A stretch of 13,595 nt of DNA from Bacteroidales bacterium (GTDB lineage Bacteria; Bacteroidota; Bacteroidia; Bacteroidales; NBLH01): positions 1 through 13,595 of the forward strand of contig JALSLF010000352.1 in the NCBI GenBank assembly GCA_026988445.1. Direction: 5' to 3'. Shown piece after piece: positions 1-6,285 of the stretch. Within the stretch, counting starts at the first letter, position 1. The number at the start of each line of letters is the position of its first letter. The notes beneath the pieces were generated by a model, which saw only the letters and a list, made by a program, of their open reading frames with translations, was not told the DNA's origin and made no database searches. Position numbers and translations under genes: made by a program.

Positions 1-478
1 AAATAGATTTTAGTAAAAAAGATGAAATCCACATGGTAAATTTAGAAATAGGAAAAAGAATATAATAAACGATAAGAACCGGAAATGACAATAAATTGAG
101 GATTCTATTCGGGTTGATACGGAATAAAGTTTTGGGCAGAAACTCGGCAGTTACCAGAATAATTAAAGTAGAAATAATGGTTTGAGCCAATAGTACAATC
201 ATTTCGGAATGTCCCAGAAACTCAATCAAAGGAGCTTCCAGAAGCTCTGCCATTAGAATACCGTAAATAACCAAGGCTATATTGTTACCCACCAGCATGG
301 TGGCAATATATTGTCCGCGGTTGTGCATAAATATATCCACAATACGTGAAGCAAAACTTCCTTGTTTTTTATCCAGCTCAATACGAAGTTTATTTGCTGA
401 AACAAAAGCAATTTCCATTCCTGAAAAAAAAGCGGAGAAAGCTATGCTTATTAATATAAACAGCCAAATATCTTCCAA
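1..478 (-). CDS. CNNM/DUF21 membrane protein of the hemolysin (CorC) family, N-terminal part
   Basis: This gene runs off the left edge; about 159 N-terminal residues are visible. The translation begins EDIWLFILISIAFSAFFSGM and continues EIAFVSANKLRIELDKKQG, then a segment with NRGQYIATMLVGNN and later TAEFLPKTLFRINP. These are hallmarks of the CNNM (DUF21) transmembrane domain of the hemolysin/CorC family, in which this domain is normally followed by paired CBS domains and a CorC_HlyC domain, here outside the window. About four hydrophobic segments are visible (roughly residues 3-20, 60-80, 92-112 and 130-155). Family members are inner-membrane proteins, some linked to Mg2+/Co2+ transport; the substrate here is unknown. 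An in-frame TAG lies 12 codons upstream and no in-frame ATG occurs before the family motif, so I chose the TTG at 478-476, two bases after the stop of the small upstream gene. It is probably co-transcribed with that gene and lptC. Confidence 0.85.
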   Translation of the reverse strand, partial: MEDIWLFILISIAFSAFFSGMEIAFVSANKLRIELDKKQGSFASRIVDIFMHNRGQYIATMLVGNNIALVIYGILMAELLEAPLIEFLGHSEMIVLLAQTIISTLIILVTAEFLPKTLFRINPNRILNLLSFPVLIVYYILFPISKFTMWISSFLLKSI

Positions 479-480
479 TT

Positions 481-645
481 TTATGATTTTTTGGGTGTAC
501 CCATATTTTTTCTAATCAAGTACATTATAAATGCGATAAACGCAAAGATAAAAAATAAATACGATTCTTCCAGTCCAATTTTCCATGTCTTATGTATTCC
601 TGCTAAAAGGCTTAATATTGCAACAATCATCCAAATGTGCTTCAT
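481..645 (-). CDS. Small two-helix membrane protein (54 aa), hypothetical
   Basis: A 54-residue reading frame with an ATG start (MKHIWMIVAI) and a TAA stop sits in the otherwise unexplained space between lptC and the CNNM gene. It has two hydrophobic stretches, about residues 4-17 and 29-44, joined by a short polar linker (KTWKIGLEES). It ends in a basic, hydrophilic tail (RKNMGTPKKS), so both ends probably face the cytoplasm. The start lies 59 bases after the lptC stop, and the stop lies two bases before the TTG start of the CNNM gene, which suggests translational coupling. From memory, small two-helix proteins occupy the same slot in other Bacteroidota, but I cannot confirm homology and assign no function. 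A plus-strand frame over the same bases gives a cysteine-rich, low-complexity product and is rejected. Confidence 0.75.
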   Translation of the reverse strand: MKHIWMIVAILSLLAGIHKTWKIGLEESYLFFIFAFIAFIMYLIRKNMGTPKKS

Positions 646-704
646 GCTAATTATTTGTAGTTGTATTGGTGGTTTATGCTCATGTTTTTTTTTATTTTAT
701 CCGC

Positions 705-1292
705 TTACTTTTGCGGAATTGTATCGGCTGTACTTTCGAATTCGTCTTTTACGGCAATCCGCCCGCTTACATCAATAAACTTATAGATTGTAAAACTTGA
801 ATTTGATTCAAAACCGGAGTCGGCAACAATAACACTTCCGTTTGATTTTGTAATACGTACCAGTTCATCGGTATAGATTTTTTGTTTTTTTTCATCTCCG
901 TAAAGGTGATTTGTTTTTAAAACATCACCTTTTATGTTCGACATTACTACATCACCTATAGCCTCCCAAGTTTGTTTTTTATCATAATAAATTGCATATT
1001 TAGCTGTCATACTCGACTCTAAATTACCGTTTTTATCAAAAAAAACAATGCTTATTCCTTTTGGAAATTTCGTGTGAGGTTCTACCACATCATCATATAC
1101 TTCCATCCTTTTAGCTTTTAAAATTCCTTTTATTCTACCATCTTCCGTAAACGAACTTTCAATATTATCGATGGCTACCGATGGAAGATCTTCTTTACTG
1201 GTAATACGGTTGATCTTAGGTAGTTCGTCAGAGCAGGCAATCAATATAAAAGACGCAAACAGTAGTAAAATATATGTTTGTGATTTAATCAT
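705..1292 (-). CDS. lptC: LPS export system lipoprotein LptC
   Basis: The 195-residue product has a signal peptide with a lipobox (ILIAC, modified cysteine at residue 20). The rest looks like the single OstA/LptC beta-jellyroll domain: short beta-strand repeats such as GRIKGILKAKRMEVYDD, MTAKYAIYYDKKQTWEAIGDV and IYTDELVRIT. The size is right for LptC (about 190 residues). LptC is the periplasmic part of the LptBFG-LptC ABC extractor that passes LPS to LptA on its way to the outer membrane. In E. coli it is held by a transmembrane helix; here the lipobox predicts a lipid anchor. The gene begins about 50 bases after the terminator of the TPR gene, so it likely has its own promoter, although I see no good TAnnTTTG match there. 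The small membrane protein and the CNNM gene follow on the same strand. Confidence 0.85.
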   Translation of the reverse strand: MIKSQTYILLLFASFILIACSDELPKINRITSKEDLPSVAIDNIESSFTEDGRIKGILKAKRMEVYDDVVEPHTKFPKGISIVFFDKNGNLESSMTAKYAIYYDKKQTWEAIGDVVMSNIKGDVLKTNHLYGDEKKQKIYTDELVRITKSNGSVIVADSGFESNSSFTIYKFIDVSGRIAVKDEFESTADTIPQK

Positions 1293-1340
1293 GATAAAGT
1301 TTGCGGATTTTTTTAAAAAAAATATCTTGACAAAAACAAA

Positions 1341-1378
1341 ACACGGGATAAGCTAAATTAAAATATAGCTATCCCGTG
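1341..1378 (-). terminator. Intrinsic terminator of the TPR gene
   Basis: Arms at 1342-1354 (CACGGGATAAGCT) and 1367-1378 (AGCTATCCCGTG) pair over 12 bp with one bulged base and a 12-nt AT-rich loop. Read on the minus strand, the hairpin lies 20 bases beyond the stop of the TPR gene and is followed at once by a T-rich run (TTTTGTTTTTG, 1331-1341). This is the clearest rho-independent terminator in the window. It separates the TPR gene from lptC. Confidence 0.85.
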
Positions 1379-1397
1379 CCCATTTATGAGTTATATA

Positions 1398-3002
1398 TTA
1401 TCTAAACCGAGCAATGGTTGTTTCATTAATCCAACATCCTACGGTTACTTTACTGCCTTTGGTAATTCCTAAGAAAAATGCATCTTCCTTATTTGGGAAG
1501 TTTTTTGAGTACATAGCAATAAGCTTATTGGCTTGATCTGTAATTGAAGGATCTACCTTTTTTGCTTGAACCAATTTATCAACTGCTACCCAATAAGAAA
1601 TACGTCCCAGTTGTCCTTCCGGTTTTGTTAGTTCTTTACATCCGCTTGCTGCATATAGAGTAGCAATTAGCATATATGGCGCTCCATAATTTCCACGTAA
1701 GCTAATAGCTTTTTGTGCATAGGAGCGTGATTGAACCTTATTTCCTGTTTCGTTAGATACTTGTGCCAATTTAAAATAATATTTAGCTTTTAAACTGTCA
1801 TTGGTTTCCAACTCTATTGCTTTTTTCAAAAACTCGGAAGCTTTGCTGTATTCTTTTTTCTTTAAAGACATGTTTGCAATACTGTAACTTGAAAAAGCGG
1901 ATGGCTTTAATTCATTTAACCTTACTGCAACATCGAAAAATAATTGAGAATCGGTACATTCTTTTTCATCAAGAATATTTGCGATTTTTTCCAATAGTTC
2001 AAGATTATCGGGTTCTGCTTTGAATTTTTTCTCGTAAGCACCAATAATTTTATCACAAGTAGCAGCTTCACTATTCGAGAATATTAAATCAACACCATCA
2101 ATGGCTTTTTTTGTTTTCTCTTTGTTGCTTACAGCAGCTAAACGCTTTGATAATAAATCACTAACTAAGGAATAATTATCAACCACAACATCCGCATCAA
2201 TTTTTCCTGCTTTATACATTTCTTCGGTTAAGCGCATAAATTCATAAAGGACAACATCTTCCGATTTAATTCCTTGTAAATTAATAGACTCTTTTAGGTA
2301 TCCATAGGCTTCTTCAAGAGCTGCTTTGTTGAATTTATATAAATCGCGTCCTTTTTTTCCAAGAATATATCCTTTTGGATATTTAGGGTCGTTGCCGAAG
2401 TATTTTATTCTAAGGTCATAAGCCATCATTAAAGTATCTACCCAAGCTGCTTTTTCTTCTTTAGATGCTTTATTGTATTTATAGCCAATTACTTTGTTTG
2501 CATCTTTGTAAATACTTTTTGTGGACATTGGGTAATAGTGGAACAAATAATTCCAATAATTATAAGCATCCTCATAATTTTTCATTTTTATAGATTGTCT
2601 AAAAAGCGTAATGTTTTTTTTACATTCCATATCATCAGCACCATATTTTGTTAATGTTCCCATATAAGCAATAATTTTCCATCGCTTATCGTGAATCATT
2701 TTTTTAAGTGCATCAATATCTGTTTTTTTAAGTTCTTTGTTTGTGAAAACCTTATAGTTTTCATCAGTTAAAGCGCCGGCTTCGTATGCTACAATATCGT
2801 CATTTGCATCAGACAATCGCTTCAATTGCTCTCTGAAATCTGCCACTTCTTGCGGTGTCAGGCTTGTTTTATCTTCTGAACATTTAAGTTCAGTTCCTAA
2901 TTTTGGAAAGCCTTTTTTAAATAGTTCTTCTGCTGTTTGGGCAAAACTTTTCCCACCAAGAAAAACTACAAATACAAACATCAACACTAAATTCTTTTTC
3001 AT
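1398..3002 (-). CDS. Secreted tetratricopeptide-repeat protein
   Basis: The 534-residue product has a signal peptide with a likely cut after SFA (residue 21) and no lipobox, so it should be periplasmic or outer-membrane associated. The mature part is nearly all helical. The C-terminal third has recognisable TPR units, for example residues 372-397 (YSIANMSLKKKEYSKASEFL) and 405-434 (LKAKYYFKLAQVSNETGNKV). The N-terminal half is more divergent, helical and rich in Lys, Tyr and Asp. The extreme C-terminus (residues 505-534, containing FFLGITKGSKVTVGCWINET) looks like a conserved tail I associate with Bacteroidota TPR proteins in this slot. TPRs bind other proteins; the partner is unknown. Placement between an outer-membrane barrel gene and lptC suggests an envelope role, which is inference. 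It has a probable promoter (3036-3043) and its own terminator, so it can be a single-gene unit. Confidence 0.75.
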   Translation of the reverse strand: MKKNLVLMFVFVVFLGGKSFAQTAEELFKKGFPKLGTELKCSEDKTSLTPQEVADFREQLKRLSDANDDIVAYEAGALTDENYKVFTNKELKKTDIDALKKMIHDKRWKIIAYMGTLTKYGADDMECKKNITLFRQSIKMKNYEDAYNYWNYLFHYYPMSTKSIYKDANKVIGYKYNKASKEEKAAWVDTLMMAYDLRIKYFGNDPKYPKGYILGKKGRDLYKFNKAALEEAYGYLKESINLQGIKSEDVVLYEFMRLTEEMYKAGKIDADVVVDNYSLVSDLLSKRLAAVSNKEKTKKAIDGVDLIFSNSEAATCDKIIGAYEKKFKAEPDNLELLEKIANILDEKECTDSQLFFDVAVRLNELKPSAFSSYSIANMSLKKKEYSKASEFLKKAIELETNDSLKAKYYFKLAQVSNETGNKVQSRSYAQKAISLRGNYGAPYMLIATLYAASGCKELTKPEGQLGRISYWVAVDKLVQAKKVDPSITDQANKLIAMYSKNFPNKEDAFFLGITKGSKVTVGCWINETTIARFR

Positions 3003-3031
3003 AGGTATTCTATTTTAATTTACTTTTATAT

Positions 3032-3064
3032 CTTACAAAAATATCCGGTAAGCTATTTTGTAAG
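3032..3064. repeat. 9-bp inverted repeat overlapping the TPR gene promoter
   Basis: CTTACAAAA (3032-3040) and TTTTGTAAG (3056-3064) are exact reverse complements around a 15-bp centre. The left arm covers part of the predicted -7 element of the TPR gene, so this could be an operator. On the plus strand the right arm is followed by TTTTTT, which looks like a terminator, but no plus-strand gene lies upstream that would use it. Confidence 0.45.
3036..3043 (-). promoter_or_regulatory. Putative -7 promoter element for the TPR gene
   Basis: On the minus strand this reads TATTTTTG, an exact match to the Bacteroidota primary-sigma -7 consensus TAnnTTTG. It lies 33 bases upstream of the ATG at 3002, giving a short leader of roughly 25-30 nt. 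The region about 19 bp further upstream (AACT) does not match the -33 TTTG/TTG element, so the call rests on the -7 element and its position. Confidence 0.4.
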
Positions 3065-3109
3065 TTTTTTAATAACAATTTACTATACGCAATATTATAA
3101 TTTTATATT

Positions 3110-4381
3110 TTATTGCCAAACTCTTTTCTTAAACCATATATCTTGTAAACTTAAATTTAATTGAAACATAAAATAGTTTTCAGCAACAATATTTATGCCC
3201 GGAATATATTTTTTTTGATAACTTAATGCAAAATTAATTAAAGTTGGTGAACGTTTAATTGGTAATCCAAAGCCCATCGAAATTTCATAACTTTTAAGTT
3301 GCGTATCTTCATATACTAAATATGAGTTTGAAAAATTTGCTCCAATACGGTATCTTATAAGGTTTAAGTATTTATTTGATGTTATATCCGGTGTGTATTC
3401 TGCTCCGAAAGCTAGTTTGCTATTATCGGCAAAAGTATAGTTTTTATCGAAAAATTTAGATTGAGACCAATAAGCCACCGAATAATCCATTCCCAATTCT
3501 AATTTGTTGTTAATTCTTAGCGATGTTCCTACGGAATAAGATTGGGGAATTTCCAATACTCCAATATTTTGGTTTATATCTAAAATAGTATCCCGTAAAT
3601 ACCCATTCGTTTTGGTAATGGTATTTGTAATCAGGGTATGATTATCGGCAGTTAGGTCGCTATTAAACCCATAAGTTGCTCCAATATTCAAGAAAAGTTT
3701 TTCATGAATTTTTCGGTGATAATGAAGCCCTGCCTTATAGCTAAATGCACTAATATTTGCTTGGTCTTTTCGTTCAATAGTTGAAGCTGAATTTAAATTG
3801 TAGCTCACACTGGTGCTTTTGTATATTAAAGGACCAAATAAATAAGAAAGCTTAATTCCTACAGATAATGATTTGAATATGCTAAATGAATTATCAAAAT
3901 AAAAATTGGTTATTCCGCCTTCACCACTGTATATAGTTGCTATTTTTTGATCATCCGTGCCGGTTTCAACAGCTTGCTGAATATCGTAGCCGATACTTGA
4001 CATAGGTATTAGTCCTAAACCGGAGCGCCACCATTTTGTTACGGGGAAGCCTATTGAAATATAACTTACATTTCCGTTAAAATCTTTAAATTTTTTATCG
4101 GGTGTTTCCAAAACTTGGTAACTTGCAGTAATACCCACTTCAAAAATAAATGAGTTTTGTACCAATGCACTATACGATGCCGGATTGGCAGGATTTAAAT
4201 GATAGGGGGAGTATAAAGGAGCACTTAAACCACCCATAGCACGGTTACGTGCAAAACCTTCGTATCGTAAATTTCCGACTCCGTACATTGAAAACGGCGA
4301 TGTGCTGCCTTGTCCGAAAGTTAACACAGTCATAATCAGACTGAATGTTACCAATAATATTTTTTTATATCTGTTCTGCAT
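3110..4381 (-). CDS. Outer-membrane beta-barrel protein (FadL/PorV-like fold), function unknown
   Basis: The 423-residue product has a signal peptide (cut near residue 23, TFG before QGS). It continues with SPFSMYGVGNL and an NPANPASY segment at residues 63-70, a pattern seen in Bacteroidota FadL/PorV-like porins. The rest alternates short amphipathic strands (such as SFIFEVGITASYQVLE and KAGLHYHRKIHEKLFLNIGA) with polar turns. It closes with aromatic-rich strands (NYFMFQLNLSLQDIWFKKRV), as expected of an outer-membrane barrel. Substrate and partners cannot be told from the sequence. The ATG lies inside the end of coaX (17-bp overlap), so the two should be co-transcribed and perhaps translationally coupled. 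Such pairing of coaX with a barrel protein fits my memory of Bacteroidota genomes. No clear terminator follows. Confidence 0.75.
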   Translation of the reverse strand: MQNRYKKILLVTFSLIMTVLTFGQGSTSPFSMYGVGNLRYEGFARNRAMGGLSAPLYSPYHLNPANPASYSALVQNSFIFEVGITASYQVLETPDKKFKDFNGNVSYISIGFPVTKWWRSGLGLIPMSSIGYDIQQAVETGTDDQKIATIYSGEGGITNFYFDNSFSIFKSLSVGIKLSYLFGPLIYKSTSVSYNLNSASTIERKDQANISAFSYKAGLHYHRKIHEKLFLNIGATYGFNSDLTADNHTLITNTITKTNGYLRDTILDINQNIGVLEIPQSYSVGTSLRINNKLELGMDYSVAYWSQSKFFDKNYTFADNSKLAFGAEYTPDITSNKYLNLIRYRIGANFSNSYLVYEDTQLKSYEISMGFGLPIKRSPTLINFALSYQKKYIPGINIVAENYFMFQLNLSLQDIWFKKRVWQ

Positions 4382-5099
4382 TGTATTCTAAAATTCTGTT
4401 TAAACCAACTGCTGTTAAAAAAGGTTTTGCAAATATGCGATTTTTTAACTTATGCTCAAAGAAAAAACTGTCTCCACCCGTCAAAATTACTTTTAAATCA
4501 GCATATTTTTTTTTATATTCGTTAATATAAGTATCCATTTCAAAGATTATTCCGTTTTGAACACCCGATATTATCGCATCATTTGTATTGTTTGAAGTTA
4601 AAAAAAACTTCTCACTTTTATCCAATAAAGGCAATTTGTTGGTAAAAGCATTCAATGCTTTAAACCGCATTTGCATTCCTGGAGATATGTTACCTCCATG
4701 ATATTCATTATTTTCATTAACAAAATCAAGGGTCAATGCTGTTCCTGCATCAATCACTAAAACGTTTGTTTCGGGGAAAATAGTATTTGCACCCACTGCC
4801 GCCGCAATTCTGTCTTTACCCAGACTTGTTTTACTTTTATATTTATTTATTATAGGTAATTTAGTTTTTTCATCTAAATGAATTATTATTTTTGAGTAAC
4901 TATTAATTTTATCATAAAATGCATCGGTTAATTTAATAACCGATGATATAATAATCTTTTCCGGTTTTTTAAAATCATTTAATAAATCAAAAATTTTAAA
5001 AATATTTGTAGAACTAATTTTTTGTGTAAAACTGATTTTTCTTTTTTCAAATAAAAAAACTTTTATAAAAGTATTTCCTATGTCGATAACTAAATTCAA
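4365..5099 (-). CDS. coaX: Type III pantothenate kinase
   Basis: CoaX phosphorylates pantothenate with ATP, the first step of coenzyme A synthesis; the type III enzyme is an ASKHA-fold cytoplasmic dimer, usually dependent on a monovalent cation. The 244-residue product carries all expected motifs: phosphate-1 loop DIGNT (residues 6-10), GKDR with the likely catalytic Asp96 (94-97), phosphate-2 loop DAGTALT (117-123), GGNISPG (135-141) and a C-terminal LTGGD (206-210). Length is normal for the family (about 245-260). The start is TTG at 5099-5097. The frame stays open upstream but offers no ATG, and the family normally begins just before the DIGNT motif, so TTG is preferred. The 3' end overlaps the outer-membrane protein gene by 17 bp. 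The 5' side faces the response regulator across a 128-bp spacer. Confidence 0.93.
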   Translation of the reverse strand: MNLVIDIGNTFIKVFLFEKRKISFTQKISSTNIFKIFDLLNDFKKPEKIIISSVIKLTDAFYDKINSYSKIIIHLDEKTKLPIINKYKSKTSLGKDRIAAAVGANTIFPETNVLVIDAGTALTLDFVNENNEYHGGNISPGMQMRFKALNAFTNKLPLLDKSEKFFLTSNNTNDAIISGVQNGIIFEMDTYINEYKKKYADLKVILTGGDSFFFEHKLKNRIFAKPFLTAVGLNRILEYNAEQI

Positions 5100-5227
5100 A
5101 CTATTTATCCCTTTTATTGCTCCATTAATAAAAAATTATGCAAATTTTATAAAAAATTATTATTTTTATGCTTAAATATGCATATTAAAATTTAAAAAAC
5201 TGATAAAAATCATAAAAAATCCCTGTT
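5100..5227. promoter_or_regulatory. Divergent intergenic region between coaX and the response regulator
   Basis: This 128-bp, very AT-rich spacer must hold the 5' signals for both coaX (leftward) and the response regulator (rightward). It contains an exact 12-bp direct repeat, ATAAAAAATTAT, at 5128-5139 and 5149-5160, start to start 21 bp or about two helical turns. It also has a perfect 12-bp palindrome, AATATGCATATT, at 5175-5186. I found no exact TAnnTTTG element in either direction. With such AT content some repeats are expected by chance, so an operator role is only a possibility. Confidence 0.4.
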
Positions 5228-5623
5228 TTGACAAAAAAAATATTAATTGTAGAAGATGATAAAATGCTTTGTACCATTTTTGAGATGTTTATAAAGCAAT
5301 TAGGACATGATTTAGTAGGTATTTCACAAACAGGGGCTGAGGCATTGCAAATTTGTGAAATAAATCGTCCGGATGTTATTCTTATGGATATTCATTTAAC
5401 CGGAGAAATGGATGGAATAGAAACTGCTAAAATTGTTTATGAGCGTTTTGATATTCCCGTTGTGTTTGTTACCAGTGATATTGAAGAGGAAACAATACAT
5501 ACTGCTATATATAATAATACTTATGGTTTTTTAATGAAACCAATTTATAAATCATCCTTGGGTGTAAGTATTGAATTTGCTTATTCAAAACACAAATTTG
5601 ATAGAGAACAGAATAAAAAATGA
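5228..5623 (+). CDS. Stand-alone receiver-domain response regulator (CheY-like)
   Basis: The 131-residue protein is one REC domain with no output domain. It begins TKKILIVEDDKML with the acidic pair Asp10-Asp11. The phosphoacceptor is Asp54 (ILMDIHLTG), the switch residue Thr82 (FVTSD) and the conserved lysine Lys104 (LMKPI), so it should be phosphorylatable. After the domain only a short charged tail remains (KHKFDREQNKK). Such proteins act by binding a partner or relaying phosphate. No histidine kinase is in the window. The start is TTG at 5228; an in-frame TAA five codons upstream and the family N-terminus leave little choice. The stop overlaps the start of the zinc-ribbon gene (ATGA), so the two are likely coupled. 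It points against the surrounding genes. The kinase and output are unknown. Confidence 0.9.
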   Translation: MTKKILIVEDDKMLCTIFEMFIKQLGHDLVGISQTGAEALQICEINRPDVILMDIHLTGEMDGIETAKIVYERFDIPVVFVTSDIEEETIHTAIYNNTYGFLMKPIYKSSLGVSIEFAYSKHKFDREQNKK

Positions 5624-5814
5624 AAAAAACTTGTCCAAATTGCAAAAGCATCATCGATGATGATGCTTTGATGTGCCCGCATTGCAATGAGCTAATCTTG
5701 GATGACCCGCAAGAGAATGAAAAATTTATATGCCCGGTATGTGGTGCCGAAAACCCTCCGGGCGTTAAATCTTGCCGGTTTTGTTGTAGTATTTTACCTG
5801 AAACTTACGGATAA
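5620..5814 (+). CDS. Double zinc-ribbon protein, 64 aa
   Basis: The short protein has two four-cysteine zinc-ribbon units: CPNC (Cys5, Cys8) with CPHC (Cys19, Cys22), and CPVC (Cys38, Cys41) with CRFC (Cys52, Cys55), followed by an extra Cys56. A 15-residue acidic linker (NELILDDPQENEKFI) joins them. There is no other domain, signal peptide or membrane segment, so it is probably a cytoplasmic zinc-binding adaptor; DNA, RNA or protein binding are all possible. Its ATG overlaps the TGA of the response regulator in the 4-base ATGA arrangement, which argues for a joint function with that regulator. It ends 5 bases from the stop of the convergent yqeY. The function is not known to me. Confidence 0.82.
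   Translation: MKKTCPNCKSIIDDDALMCPHCNELILDDPQENEKFICPVCGAENPPGVKSCRFCCSILPETYG
5645..5669 (+). repeat. Perfect 11-bp hairpin inside the zinc-ribbon gene
   Basis: AAAGCATCATC (5645-5655) and GATGATGCTTT (5659-5669) pair perfectly around a 3-nt loop, beginning 25 bases after the start codon. The bases encode the Ile-Ile-Asp-Asp-Asp region, so the repeated GAT codons partly explain it. A hairpin this strong near a start codon could affect translation of the coupled gene; no effect is shown by the sequence alone. Confidence 0.6.
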
Positions 5815-5825
5815 ATTATTTATCC
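5809..5825. repeat. Palindrome spanning the two convergent stop codons
   Basis: GGATAAAT (5809-5816) and ATTTATCC (5818-5825) are exact reverse complements around one central base. The symmetry arises because the zinc-ribbon gene and yqeY both end in GGA TAA on their own strands. No T-tract follows on either side, so it is not a typical intrinsic terminator, and no other terminator separates the convergent genes. Confidence 0.6.
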
Positions 5826-6266
5826 AAGCATTGCTTTTACTTTTTGAGCAATTATTTTACCTTCCGCTCTGCCGGCTACTTTTGCATTAACCATTCCCAT
5901 TACTTTTCCCATGTCTTTCATTGATGAGGCACCGGTTTGTTCAATGGCATTTTTAATAATTGCGTCCAGCTCTTCTTCACTCATTTGTTCAGGTAAATAT
6001 TCTTCTAGAAATTTTATTTCCGATAGCTCCTTTTCGTAAAGGTCAGTTCGGTTTTCTTTTTTATAAATTTCAGCAGAATCTTTACGCTGTTTGATTAATT
6101 TTTGAACAATTTTTATTTCTTTATCTTCGGTAATATCTTTTGCCGAGCCCGAAGTTTGTTCTAATAATAATTCACTTTTTATTGCCCGTAGAGCTGATAA
6201 TTTATCAGCTTGCTTTTCTTTCATGGCAGTTTTTAAGTTTTGATTTATTTTATCTAATAAGCTCAT
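5820..6266 (-). CDS. yqeY: YqeY-like protein (GatB/YqeY domain)
   Basis: The 148-residue product is the stand-alone GatB/YqeY domain, at its normal length. It has an N-terminal helical half (SLLDKINQNLKTAMKEKQAD, then LSALRAIKSELL), the middle segment FLEEYLPEQMSEEEL and the C-terminal helical part (SMKDMGKVMGMVNAKVAGRA) typical of the family. The same domain forms the tRNA-binding tail of GatB in the amidotransferase that makes Gln-tRNA and Asn-tRNA. The stand-alone version is thought to act on or near tRNA, but its role is not established. The start is 19 bases after the ftsZ stop, so it is likely the last gene of the ftsZ transcript. Confidence 0.9.
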   Translation of the reverse strand: MSLLDKINQNLKTAMKEKQADKLSALRAIKSELLLEQTSGSAKDITEDKEIKIVQKLIKQRKDSAEIYKKENRTDLYEKELSEIKFLEEYLPEQMSEEELDAIIKNAIEQTGASSMKDMGKVMGMVNAKVAGRAEGKIIAQKVKAMLG

Positions 6267-6285
6267 TTTTTATGGTTTTAAAAAA

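Noticed and set aside
282..778. Two overlapping plus-strand reading frames (77 and 95 codons)
   Set aside because: They are antisense to the CNNM gene and the small membrane protein, whose translations match a known family or have sensible topology; the plus-strand products are low-complexity and Cys-rich with no domain.
5228..5623. Response regulator as a truncated LytTR- or OmpR-type regulator
   Set aside because: The receiver is complete, the stop overlaps the next start in a regular ATGA, and no DNA-binding remnant follows in any frame.
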